Shown here piece after piece: positions 16,765 through 24,629 of a DNA stretch of 64,000 nucleotides. This stretch comes from CAIKOD01 sp035505975. GTDB lineage: Archaea; Halobacteriota; Methanomicrobia; Methanomicrobiales; Methanospirillaceae. Position numbers and translations under genes: made by a program. The first letter of the stretch is position 1, and each line of letters starts with the position of its first letter. A model generated the notes under the pieces. It searched no databases. It was not told where the DNA came from and worked only from the letters and a program-made list of their open reading frames with translations. The stretch is from the NCBI GenBank assembly GCA_035505975.1, contig DATJQJ010000031.1, positions 49,126-113,125 of the forward strand, written 5' to 3'.

Positions 16765-18363
16765 ATGGGTTTTAGTGTGAAATACCGGATACTTGTGAGC
16801 GATCCCCTGTCCGAAGAAGGGCTCTCGCTTTTACGGGAGAAGGCCGTCGTGGATGAGAAAACGGATCTCAGGGAAGACGAGCTTATTGCGATTATCGGGA
16901 ATTACGATGCCCTGCTTGTCAGGAGCGGCACTGAGGTCACTGCAAAAATTATTGAAGCAGGCACCGGCCTTAAATTTATTGGAAGAGCAGGGGCGGGCGT
17001 TGATAACATCGATATGGACGCAGCGACCCGGAAGGGAATAATCGTTGCAAATGCTCCCGAAGGAAACACCCTTGCTGCAACTGAACATACCATGGCCATG
17101 ATGCTTTCCCTGGCACGAAATATTCCGCAGGCGAACGCCTCTCTCCGTTCGAAGCAATGGAAACGTTCCAAATTCATGGGAGTAGAACTTAATGAAAAAG
17201 TCCTCGGTATCGTCGGCCTCGGGCGGATAGGGCGGGAAGTCTCCAAGAGGGCGAGCGCCCTTGGAATGCATATCGTCGGTTACGACCCTTTCATCAGCAA
17301 GGAGCGGGCTGCGCAGATGGGTGTGGACTCCCTGTCGGTCGAAGAGCTGTTCAGGGTGGCTGACGTAATCACCGTTCACACGCCGCTCATCAAGGAGACC
17401 CGCCACATCATCAACGAGAAGAGCATAGCAACGATGAAAGACGGGGTCAGGATCATTAACTGTGCCCGTGGGGGTATCATTGACGAAAAAGCCCTGTACG
17501 ATGCCGTGAAATCAGGAAAGGTCTCCGGGGCGGCACTCGACGTCTTCGAGAACGAACCGCCCCTGGAATCACCTCTTCTCGACCTCGAGCAGGTAATTGT
17601 AACCCCTCACCTCGGTGCCAGCACGGTCGAGGCACAGACCAATGTCGCAGTCTCCATTGCAAAACAATGTATCTCTGTCCTCGAAGGCGGTTCGGCAAAA
17701 TATATCGTGAATGCCCCAATCGTCCCCCAGGACCAGCAGGACGTTATAGAACCGTTTGCAAACCTCGCTGAAAAGATGGGAAGGTTCCTCGTCCAGCTGG
17801 TGGAAGGCAGGCTTGAAAAAGTGGAGATCGTGTATGGCGGGGAATTGTCCCAATTGAATGCAAATACCCGGTTCATCACGAGACTTGCCCTCAAAGGTCT
17901 CCTCGACCCCATTCTCCAGGTGCCGGTCAACCTGGTGAACGCGGAGTTTATCGCAAAAGAGAGGGGGATCGTGTTCTCCGAGACTATCACCGATGATGCC
18001 CACGGGTTTAAGAACCTGATCACGCTCAACATCAAAACCGACACGATGGCAGAGACAATGAGCGGGACGGTTTTCTTCAGGGGACGGAGCCGGATCGTTG
18101 CATTAGGGGGCTATACCATGGATATGGTCCCTGAAGGTTACGTAATCGTTTCCCGGCACCTTGACAAGCCCGGTGTTATCGGAAGGGCGTCGACAATCCT
18201 CGGTCAGGCGAATATCAATATCGCAGGAATGCAGGTAGGAAGGATCAATCCCGGAGAAGAGGCAATCATGGTGTTGAACGTCGATTCCGAGGTGCCTTCC
18301 GAAATAATGGACGAGATCAGGGCCAAGGTAGGGATATTTACCGCGAAATTCGCGAAGCTGTGA
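16765..18363 (+). CDS. serA: D-3-phosphoglycerate dehydrogenase
   Basis: 532 residues, the long SerA form. Residues about 5-310 hold the D-2-hydroxyacid dehydrogenase pair of domains (NAD loop VGLGRIGREV; NCARGGIIDE; catalytic His region VTPHLGASTVEAQ). An allosteric substrate-binding domain follows at about 320-450 and an ACT domain at about 457-532 (LDKPGVIGRASTILGQANIN). It catalyses the first step of serine synthesis. GTG 16777 is an alternative start. It is divergent from ppsA, sharing a ~130-bp promoter region. The gene is followed by repeat copy B. Confidence 0.94.
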   Translation: MGFSVKYRILVSDPLSEEGLSLLREKAVVDEKTDLREDELIAIIGNYDALLVRSGTEVTAKIIEAGTGLKFIGRAGAGVDNIDMDAATRKGIIVANAPEGNTLAATEHTMAMMLSLARNIPQANASLRSKQWKRSKFMGVELNEKVLGIVGLGRIGREVSKRASALGMHIVGYDPFISKERAAQMGVDSLSVEELFRVADVITVHTPLIKETRHIINEKSIATMKDGVRIINCARGGIIDEKALYDAVKSGKVSGAALDVFENEPPLESPLLDLEQVIVTPHLGASTVEAQTNVAVSIAKQCISVLEGGSAKYIVNAPIVPQDQQDVIEPFANLAEKMGRFLVQLVEGRLEKVEIVYGGELSQLNANTRFITRLALKGLLDPILQVPVNLVNAEFIAKERGIVFSETITDDAHGFKNLITLNIKTDTMAETMSGTVFFRGRSRIVALGGYTMDMVPEGYVIVSRHLDKPGVIGRASTILGQANINIAGMQVGRINPGEEAIMVLNVDSEVPSEIMDEIRAKVGIFTAKFAKL

Positions 18364-18499
18364 CCGCTGCCCATTCCCGAAAAAATCAATTTATTCACGT
18401 GGATCGGTACTGGAGAAATCCACGGCATTTTTTTTGGTTATTCAATGTCTGTTTTAATTCTGTTGAATTCCTCATTCAATCTTAATTTATCAGATACGA

Positions 18500-18680
18500 C
18501 CCAAAGGGTTTTCACATCTCCCCTGCCTCACCCTCAGTGGAATGGCCTTTGGGCTGGGTTGATCCCAGTCAAGTCACTATCCCAACCGGGGTCGCCGCAG
18601 CGGCGGGGCGGAGCCCCGGGAGCGTCATATATCGCAATTTTCGTTTAATTGCGTCAGAAAGACATTAAGAACTATCAAAC
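18500..18680 (-). repeat. Dispersed intergenic repeat, copy B
   Basis: This copy lies between serA and tRNA-Val, in reverse orientation relative to copy A. Reading the minus strand gives GACGCTCCCGGGGCTCCG, CCCCGCCGCTGCGGCGACC and then GTTGGGATAGTGAC. The core is intact, but the AT-rich side is diverged (the TGATGA hexamer is lost) and the outer GGTTAAACCCC element is altered. Nothing else is visible between 18364 and 18820 apart from AT-rich tRNA upstream sequence. Confidence 0.75.
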
Positions 18681-18820
18681 ATTGCCCGCACTCGGTTTTT
18701 AATAGTTATTCCTCATGTCGATTCCCCATGGCTGCGTATTGACGTTTGCGCGTCCATTTGAAAAAGAGAATTTTTTAATAATAAGATGACTCACATTAAT
18801 GAGCATCCACAATTTATTAC

Positions 18821-18894
18821 GGGCCCGTGGTCTAGCTGGCTATGACGTCGCCTTGACATGGCGGAGGTCAGGAGTTCGAATCTCCTCGAGCCCA
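18821..18894 (+). tRNA. tRNA-Val (anticodon GAC)
   Basis: The 74-nt cloverleaf begins GGGCCCG. The anticodon stem TCGCC/GGCGG holds the loop TTGACAT with GAC at 18855-18857; the T arm is AGGAG-TTCGAAT-CTCCT. The acceptor 3' strand is CGAGCCC with discriminator A; CCA is not encoded. One acceptor position is a C5-A68 mismatch. There is no intron. An AT-rich stretch (TTTTTTAATAATAAG, about 18770-18785) is the likely promoter. It decodes GUC/GUU valine codons. Confidence 0.93.
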
Positions 18895-18913
18895 TTTTTA
18901 TTATCACTATTCA

Positions 18914-18937
18914 GGCTCGCATCTGAGGATGCGAGCC
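18914..18937. terminator. Perfect 10-bp hairpin 20 bp after tRNA-Val
   Basis: GGCTCGCATC (18914-18923), loop TGAG, then GATGCGAGCC (18928-18937) form a perfect stem. A T-rich run (ATTTTTATTATC) sits between the tRNA and the stem. It could be a processing or termination element, or a remnant of a mobile-element junction. Function is inferred from its position only. Confidence 0.45.
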
Positions 18938-19277
18938 CTACCATTTTACATGCGCCAAAGAACGCAGCCTCAAGTGAATTTACACGTTTTTTTAGGTTCT
19001 TTGTCAGAAAACACTCTTGTATTGGGCCTTTTGTTGTTCCTTGTTGTGCAACATGTTGCGCATCATTAAAAACTATGGTGATAGCTTTCTTGTCCTTGAT
19101 ACGTCGTGTCATAAAGTGTTACAGAGTGCCCTATTAGAATACTGTAATCGTGTGGGAGCCTTACCAGTGGGTATGTAGTTCCGGTTCTGGATGTTGGTTT
19201 TCCTATCTTAGTCGAACCTATAGATCTCATGCTGCTCATGTTCGGGTTTTAATGTCAGGGTTTATTTATCGGTTTAT
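18938..19277. other. Non-coding gap downstream of tRNA-Val
   Basis: About 340 bp with no supportable gene. Both strands carry 90-110-codon ORFs that run through the tRNA and are artefacts. The residual minus-strand reading (lysine-rich, with a KNLKKRV stretch) could be a decayed gene end, but I cannot assign it. No second copy of the tRNA 3' end was seen that would mark an attachment site. Confidence 0.4.
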
Positions 19278-20801
19278 TCAGGTAAGTGGAATGGATTTGA
19301 TATAAGATGAATTGAGAATCTTTTCCCGCAGACCTTGTGGTAGCCACTTCGGATATAACCCCGATGAAGAAGACCCAAAAACACTCAAATTATAATATTC
19401 AAGCTTTTGCACCGTCTCTTCATTGGTAGATAATCCAATTTTTGTTGAAAATATTTTTTGAAGATCACTTGGCTGAAAAGTTTGATAATTTTTTAAGGTT
19501 TCAAAATCCTGGGTATTCCATTCAGCCCAGACCACTCCGTGTGCAAATCCAATCTGTACGTTTAGAATAAAGGCCGCTAGCAGAATGGCCACAATAAAAC
19601 CCAAAAGAGCACAATTAATACATCTCTGTGACTCCCAAGGGTTTGGTATTAACCCTTTTTCTGGCGTTTTTTCGGATTGTGATATTTCCCTTGTATCTCG
19701 TGATACTGTGGCTAGTACTAATCCGTATAACCCTACCACAAAAATAAAAATACTCGGGTATTGGCGCACTGCAGGAAGAAAAAATATATTTCCTGCGGGT
19801 CCAAATGCAACGTTATCACCGGATCGTGCAAGTACTAACGCAATAGTAACAAGGGTAGCATACATCAGGATGGTCAACCATATACTGGTCTCTTGAGAAC
19901 GGATTTGATCTCTGTTCAAATAGAGGACATAAATGAGGAGGATTAACAATATAAGGCCGAATCCAAGGGCTCCTCCAATATCGTGAACAATATTAGAGCC
20001 GATTACCTCAATAAAAATAATACATTTTTGAATTGGATACTGAAAAAAAGCAGAGAAAAAAGCCATATATTCCCCATATCCATGTTGGCCTTTAGATGGG
20101 AAACCAAGGATCAGATAATTGAGGACAATTAATGCTGAATATATGATAGTCCACGATGACATGAGAAGATTTTTTTTATTTTTATTCGAGAGCCACAACT
20201 GGAATAACCCGGCAGGCATGAGGAAAAGGCCGGCCGACCATGAGAACATCCCCACTATTGCAGAAAAAAGAGCTGTAAAAAAGAACATATCAAAACCATT
20301 GCATTTGTGGATGGAATATACCATACATGCCATTGCAAAAAGACAGAGTGATGATGAGAGAAGAATACCCCATAGATATGCACTAATAAGATAAAAATTG
20401 AAAAAAAACAGATTCAAAGGGAATATATAAACGCTGCTTGGACGGAGTCCGGGAATTTCGTATTTAATCATAATCCAGATAATGAGAAATGTCAGTACAT
20501 AAAATAAATAACCTATATTTGCCTCTAAAATAGTGTTAAATCTGGATAAAGTCATTATTACAAATGAAAGTAAATGGAAGAAAATTGGTCTATGATCATT
20601 ATTCAAAGCAAAAAAATCGGAAAATGTTAGCGTTCCCTCCTGGAAATGAAGGATTGCTGGCAGTTCAACACGAAATTGGTCCTGGAAGGGGACATTCACA
20701 GCAAATAGATTAATAAATATAAATCCCGACACAATTGGTAAAAGATTAATCAGGGTAAGAAGAATCGTAATTTGTCGTTTGGAGAAATAATTATGGATCA
20801 T
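19278..20801 (-). CDS. Unknown multi-pass membrane protein (possible GT-C-like)
   Basis: 507 residues with about 11-12 hydrophobic helices and a ~70-residue soluble C-terminal tail after the last helix. The first extracytoplasmic loop contains VPFQDQFRVELP and FALNNDHRPIFFH, Asp/His-containing loops reminiscent of lipid-linked-sugar GT-C glycosyltransferases, but I cannot assign a family. Composition is AT-rich (many Ile, Phe, Asn codons) and unlike most neighbours. It lies alone in a gene-poor segment next to tRNA-Val, consistent with acquisition by transfer. Confidence 0.7.
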   Translation of the reverse strand: MIHNYFSKRQITILLTLINLLPIVSGFIFINLFAVNVPFQDQFRVELPAILHFQEGTLTFSDFFALNNDHRPIFFHLLSFVIMTLSRFNTILEANIGYLFYVLTFLIIWIMIKYEIPGLRPSSVYIFPLNLFFFNFYLISAYLWGILLSSSLCLFAMACMVYSIHKCNGFDMFFFTALFSAIVGMFSWSAGLFLMPAGLFQLWLSNKNKKNLLMSSWTIIYSALIVLNYLILGFPSKGQHGYGEYMAFFSAFFQYPIQKCIIFIEVIGSNIVHDIGGALGFGLILLILLIYVLYLNRDQIRSQETSIWLTILMYATLVTIALVLARSGDNVAFGPAGNIFFLPAVRQYPSIFIFVVGLYGLVLATVSRDTREISQSEKTPEKGLIPNPWESQRCINCALLGFIVAILLAAFILNVQIGFAHGVVWAEWNTQDFETLKNYQTFQPSDLQKIFSTKIGLSTNEETVQKLEYYNLSVFGSSSSGLYPKWLPQGLREKILNSSYIKSIPLT

Positions 20802-21041
20802 TCAATTCATCTTTTCTGGTTATCGGTTAATTTATAGTTTGATATTTGGATCTATTACTTATCGTGGGATGAGACAAGACGTTACCTGTCGTGGGATCAT
20901 TCCGTGTGATTCCTGATTTTATACCGAAGACTTTATTAAAGATTTATGAGAATCGTAAATTACTGGTTGGAAAATGGTTTTTTCTGTCAGACGAAGGTGG
21001 TGTCTTAAATCAAATCCCAAAATGTATAAGCATTTGTTCCA
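20802..21041. other. Gene-free gap upstream of the membrane-protein gene
   Basis: 240 bp, AT-rich. It contains the presumed promoter of the minus-strand membrane-protein gene (AATTTATAG region near 20830). The short plus-strand ORF that begins here at 20891 has no recognisable features and overlaps a better signal-peptide-like frame at 21042. I see no gene. Confidence 0.4.
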
Positions 21042-21287
21042 TTGATTACAGTGTTATTCATAGCGTTCACGGGTATGATATTCGCAGATCGGAATATCCC
21101 TGCGACTCCAGAAATCCAGGATATTTCAACATCGACCTCTGTACTGGCACAGGGGACAGTACCTGAAACCGATTCACTTGCGTGGACCACAGGTGCGAAC
21201 CTGACCGTGTTGTGTGTCGGTGACCACACTTTCCAAACCATGTCAGGTATTAACCTAGCTCATCCGTTTCAAGTCTCCCTGCCATAA
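21042..21287 (+). pseudogene. Fragment of a secreted/surface protein
   Basis: An 81-codon ORF: a hydrophobic start (LITVLFIAFTGMIFA), then DRNIPATPEIQD and STSTSVLAQGTVPETDSLAW. The latter resembles the mature N terminus of repetitive secreted proteins I associate with Methanomicrobiales (recall only, not checked). It ends abruptly after about 55 mature residues, and an in-frame stop lies just upstream of the truncated signal peptide. It is interpreted as a degraded N-terminal remnant. Confidence 0.4.
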
Positions 21288-21390
21288 CAACTTCGAATGT
21301 TTTCGTTCGATCTAACCCTCTTCTCTGTCATTTCTTCTCCATATTCTCGATTATCAGACCGTTCCGGAGCAACACAATATATAGAGTGTC

Positions 21391-21836
21391 ATGAGGAGGA
21401 TGAATTCCTTTAACACTCTCGATTTTCTGTTCGACCAGCATTGCACCGACTTTATACTCTTTGTACGACTTAAGGATAAGAACAACAACGCATGCCAAAG
21501 GTTGTGAGGCCAATACTGAAAGGAAAAGGAAATGAATGCCGAATTGAAGGGCCATATTACCCGGAACCGGCAATAGAGATGTTCAAATATTTTCGGTTTC
21601 CGGTTATGCATCTTACAAAATCTGATATGCGCGTGAACTCAGAAGAATATGGTTTTTTTGATATAATGCGATTGACCTGGTTTTGTCATAACCCTAAACA
21701 TGGGTTGCCGTGCGGAAAATGCCTGCCGTGTCGGATGGCTCCGGCGACCGGCCTTGATTATGTCTTTTACCAGGAAGGCGTCAGAGATAAGATCAATCGA
21801 GTGCAGGACAAGTTCTTCTCATGCCTATTGAAATAA
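21391..21836 (+). pseudogene. Truncated, frameshifted QueC/PP-loop-like protein
   Basis: The clear part is a 114-codon ORF from ATG 21492 with MRLTWFCHNPKHG followed by PCGKCLPCRMA. Four closely spaced cysteines in a C-x(8)-CGKCxPC pattern match the zinc site at the C terminus of QueC-type 7-cyano-7-deazaguanine synthases and related PP-loop ATPases. The preceding reading frame (ATG 21391; DFILFVRLKDKNNNACQRL) reads naturally into it across a frameshift near 21500. The N-terminal SGGxDS loop is absent, so it is most likely non-functional. Confidence 0.5.
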
Positions 21837-22415
21837 ACCAAACGATTGTTTTCATGCCCCGGGTGAAGATCCTGCTGGTAATAGGGAAACAGATGTAATC
21901 AGAGTACTAATTCAGCATCAGGGAACCTGAAACCCGGTCTAATATGAGATTGACATCCGAAATGTCCTGGCCTCTCATTTCCGCCCACCCGGATTACCGG
22001 TAAAATTTCAATGTATTGTGCGGAATTTCTCTGTCTTTTATGCCCTGAGGGTTTATAATATGTGCACCATAAAGAGAGGAAATAATGCATAATACACGGA
22101 AGCAAGGGAATTTAATGCACCATCGTGATTTATCCTGATACAGGTCTCGATCACCAATACGCGTCCCTGTTGCGGGATCCCGCTTCCATTCCGGAAAGAA
22201 ACCTGGTTATTTTTTGTTCAGCCCTGCATAAGGTACCATTGTACAGGATATACCATCCTTCGGAACCAGAGGCAGTAACCCATGTGGGATTATGATGCAT
22301 CGGATATTTCCGCTTTTTTTCACTTTTTTTTGTCGTTAACCGTTATCCCGATCCAAAAGACAAAATGTACACCAGACCCCTGAATTTTTATGGGTGAACG
22401 ATTGTATCTGAGAGT
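21837..22415. other. Gene-poor gap
   Basis: About 580 bp without a supportable gene. A TATA-like GTTTATAATATG (about 22049) is followed by GAGAGGAAATA and a 17-codon ORF at 22085. This could be a tiny peptide gene or a chance match. Otherwise I see nothing. Confidence 0.35.
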
Positions 22416-22721
22416 ATGGCATACCGGTGCGCAAAGCACCTCGGCGGGAAGATTGTTCTTGAAAACGTGTCCGCGGCCGAATCTGACGATTATGTCAAAC
22501 GACAATGCAGTGAATATTTTGAAATCTCTCCTGATGTTACAGTTTTTCGGGATACCCTTGTATCATTGTCCTGTCCGATGCTGACAGGAGTCAAAACCAA
22601 CAGGAGGAAGGTCCTCATCCCGTTTTTCAAACGATGTTCGGGATATGTTCTCATCGAAATTACCGTGTCGAAGAAGGATCTTGCGAAGTTTCTGTCTCTC
22701 CGCACGAAAGCCCTGCCATAG
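22416..22721 (+). CDS. Small conserved-looking protein, possibly DUF1894-like
   Basis: 101 residues, about 11 kDa. The order of blocks (Cys-containing start YRCAKHLGGKIVLENVS, then EYFEISPDVTVF, then GVKTNRRKVLIPFFKRCSGY) resembles the methanogen-specific DUF1894 pattern as I recall it: a VLL strand, an E-rich helix, IF, a GV turn, then a P-Y-x-K-x-C-x-G end. Codon use looks coding, unlike the flanks. No partner gene (DUF1890) is adjacent and no clear ribosome site is seen. Function is unknown. Confidence 0.5.
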   Translation: MAYRCAKHLGGKIVLENVSAAESDDYVKRQCSEYFEISPDVTVFRDTLVSLSCPMLTGVKTNRRKVLIPFFKRCSGYVLIEITVSKKDLAKFLSLRTKALP

Positions 22722-23094
22722 ACTGCCCCCACTTCCTACCCGCAAATTCTCCCGATGCCTGGTATGAAATGACAGATCCCCCGCTAACTCATCCTTCCGG
22801 CCGTTTGGAATAACTGCGGGGAGTGCCGCAGGAAAAGGCGTTTTGACAGTCCCAACCCGCGCTCCCGCCCTTCAAATTCCCAAGGTGACGGGTTTTCCGG
22901 GCATTGGGAAACACGGGTCCGACATCGGGTCAAACGATAAAAATCCCAAGTATTAAGCTTAATTATTGAATATAAGCCTTTTTTGTTCGATTTTAGATAA
23001 TGCTTTATGCTTGTTGACTCTTTTCGGAAACAGAAGTGATGACACATACCAAATTGGAATCGGGGTGTGAATTTTACCCCCACGACCATAATAA
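22722..23094. other. Gene-free gap upstream of the candidate RNA
   Basis: About 370 bp. No ORF with coding character is visible; the minus-strand 101-codon ORF here is low in plausibility. GC-rich in the first half and AT-rich in the second. I see nothing else. Confidence 0.4.
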
Positions 23095-23102
23095 TTTATA
23101 TA
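23095..23102 (+). promoter_or_regulatory. TATA box of the candidate structured RNA
   Basis: TTTATATA, flanked by AATAA and CAAGG, is a near-consensus archaeal TATA box. Its centre is about 26-30 bp upstream of the first base-paired nucleotide of the structured element at 23128, the expected distance to a transcription start. No ORF of substance begins in this position. Confidence 0.55.
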
Positions 23103-23123
23103 CAAGGAGATTAAACAAAAGGA

Positions 23124-23243
23124 ATAAGGTGCACCGGTTCCGCGGGCGACGCCTGCCTGAATACCGCCTTAAGATCAAGGTGGCATCAATAGGGGCGATA
23201 TTACAGGCAACCTATTGCGGGGGCGGTTGATCGGTACACCTAA
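23124..23243 (+). ncRNA. Candidate structured non-coding RNA (four-helix fold)
   Basis: A closing stem pairs GGTGCACCG (23128-23136) with CGGTACACC (23232-23240), one mismatch. Inside are three hairpins in series: GCGGGC/GCCTGC (23142-23147 with 23151-23156), CCGCCTT/AAGGTGG (23164-23170 with 23177-23183), and CAATAGG/CCTATTG (23187-23193 with 23211-23217), whose 17-nt loop contains GGCGATATTACAGG. A strong TATA box lies at the right distance. I do not recognise it as tRNA, SRP, RNase P or a named riboswitch. An H/ACA-type guide RNA is possible (a terminal ACA occurs at 23236-23239) but not demonstrated. Confidence 0.5.
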
Positions 23244-23280
23244 ATGTGATAATACATTCTTGATAAAAAGCTATCGAATC

Positions 23281-23313
23281 TAATCTGACACCTGTACGAC
23301 ATGGGTCAGATTA
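23281..23313. terminator. 9-bp inverted repeat downstream of the candidate RNA
   Basis: TAATCTGAC (23281-23289) and GTCAGATTA (23305-23313) form a perfect dyad, extended by CC/GG with a bulge. It is followed by AAATCTCTTT. The same AATCTGAC octamer marks the junction of the dispersed repeats, so this may be a repeat-derived end rather than a terminator. The rest of 23314-23531 is AT-rich and holds only promoter-like sequence for the next gene. Confidence 0.4.
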
Positions 23314-23531
23314 AATCTCTTTAATATGAGACATTTTATAAACAAAGTTCTCCTGATAGGTTTTTTAGTATTTGAGAGAATATTATTCGTTTTCCCTGCG
23401 ACTGGTCCTTATCATTATAGATAAATATATGCGATTTGATTAAATACCAGGACCTGGGTTGTGTATGAATTGCCGGAAGATACCTCTGTTATATGAATAA
23501 AGGAAACCATGTACCCTTCTGAGATGGTCTC

Positions 23532-24443
23532 ATGAGATTTCGGCAATATTCTCTCATCCTGGCGTTGTCCGCGTGGTGCGCTTTGATCGGTGTCGTTTGT
23601 GCAGCAGCAGACTGCGGCTGCGGCGGACTTCCCGATTCCAGTCCTCCCTCAGGGTGGTCAGATGCAGGCAATTCGGCAATGAGCAGTTACTCGGGGTTCG
23701 GTGGAACGGGCAGTGGTTCGGGGACAGGTAATTCGTATTCAGACCAGGGAAACACCGGGTCCGGCACTTCCGGTGGAGACGGCGCGGGACCTTCCTCATC
23801 TTCGGGGACCGATTCAGGATCGGCGAACTCTGGGTCTTCCGGTACGGCTTCGTCAGGAAGTTCTGCGGGGAGTTTTTCGGACCAGGCACTGGCCCTTACT
23901 TCTCAGGGGATTGCCCAGTTCAGACAGGGAGATCTCAATAAATCCCTGGATTCCTTAAACCGTTCACTGGCCCTCGACCCCTATTCGGAAAAGACCTGGA
24001 TAACGACAGGGGATGTCCTGTCTGCCATGGGCCGCCTGAACGAGTCTCTTGAAGCGTATACCCACGGTCTCCATCTCGATAAGACGGACCCGGCACTTTA
24101 CGTGAAAATAGCCGATGTCCAGGTAAGGACAGGTGCATACAGTACTGCGGTTGCATCGTACGACCGGGCTCTGGCTCTCCAGCCAAATCTCCCGCAGGCA
24201 ATTGCAAACCGGACGAAAGCTGCCGCATTGGCCTCGGGGCTTGTGGTGATGGCAACAACCCAACCCTCCCCCCCTCCAGCCGGCGAGGATACGTACGAGA
24301 TAACCGCTCCACCAGCTTCCGTTACCACCGTCCCTGTACCGCAAACGACGCGAAATCAGGCCCCGTTTCCCGTATTACTCGCAGTCTCCGCAGCCGGTTT
24401 CGTCATGATGTTCTGCCGGGGTGCAAAAAACAAAGAACGGTAA
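23532..24443 (+). CDS. Secreted Gly/Ser-rich TPR protein with C-terminal membrane anchor
   Basis: 303 residues. A signal peptide (1-~26, ending VVCAAA) is followed by a CGCGG cysteine patch, a ~75-residue Gly/Ser-rich linker (about 45-120), three TPR units (about 122-225; ALTSQGIAQFRQGDLNKSLD and SYDRALALQPN), a Pro/Thr-rich stretch, and a final hydrophobic segment (PFPVLLAVSAAGFVMMF) with a basic end. This is the architecture of an anchored extracellular scaffold. It precedes two sensor kinases on the same strand, but the 186-bp gap makes an operon uncertain. Confidence 0.75.
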   Translation: MRFRQYSLILALSAWCALIGVVCAAADCGCGGLPDSSPPSGWSDAGNSAMSSYSGFGGTGSGSGTGNSYSDQGNTGSGTSGGDGAGPSSSSGTDSGSANSGSSGTASSGSSAGSFSDQALALTSQGIAQFRQGDLNKSLDSLNRSLALDPYSEKTWITTGDVLSAMGRLNESLEAYTHGLHLDKTDPALYVKIADVQVRTGAYSTAVASYDRALALQPNLPQAIANRTKAAALASGLVVMATTQPSPPPAGEDTYEITAPPASVTTVPVPQTTRNQAPFPVLLAVSAAGFVMMFCRGAKNKER

Positions 24444-24629
24444 GCTCGCCGAAAAGCGCTGTTAATCCCCTGTTTGCTCTTTTTTTCCCAGAGCCCGGCA
24501 AAAGGCATTGACCGGAGACCAGAGTACCATCTGCAGGCACCGACAACTAAAATAACAATAATTTTCATGAGGGGCACCTCATATCCAGTTGTTCGGGAAT
24601 AATTTCGGATATCCCGGGGGTCTGCAGTC

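Noticed and set aside
18799..19137. Long ORFs on both strands through tRNA-Val, including a GLEEIRTPDLRHVK reading
   Set aside because: This peptide is the well-known artefact of translating a tRNA gene on its reverse strand; the RNA gene explains the sequence.
18895..23531. Attachment-site duplication of the tRNA-Val 3' end
   Set aside because: I looked for the T-arm sequence (TTCGAATCTCCTCGAGCCC) again downstream and did not find it, so integration is not proven.
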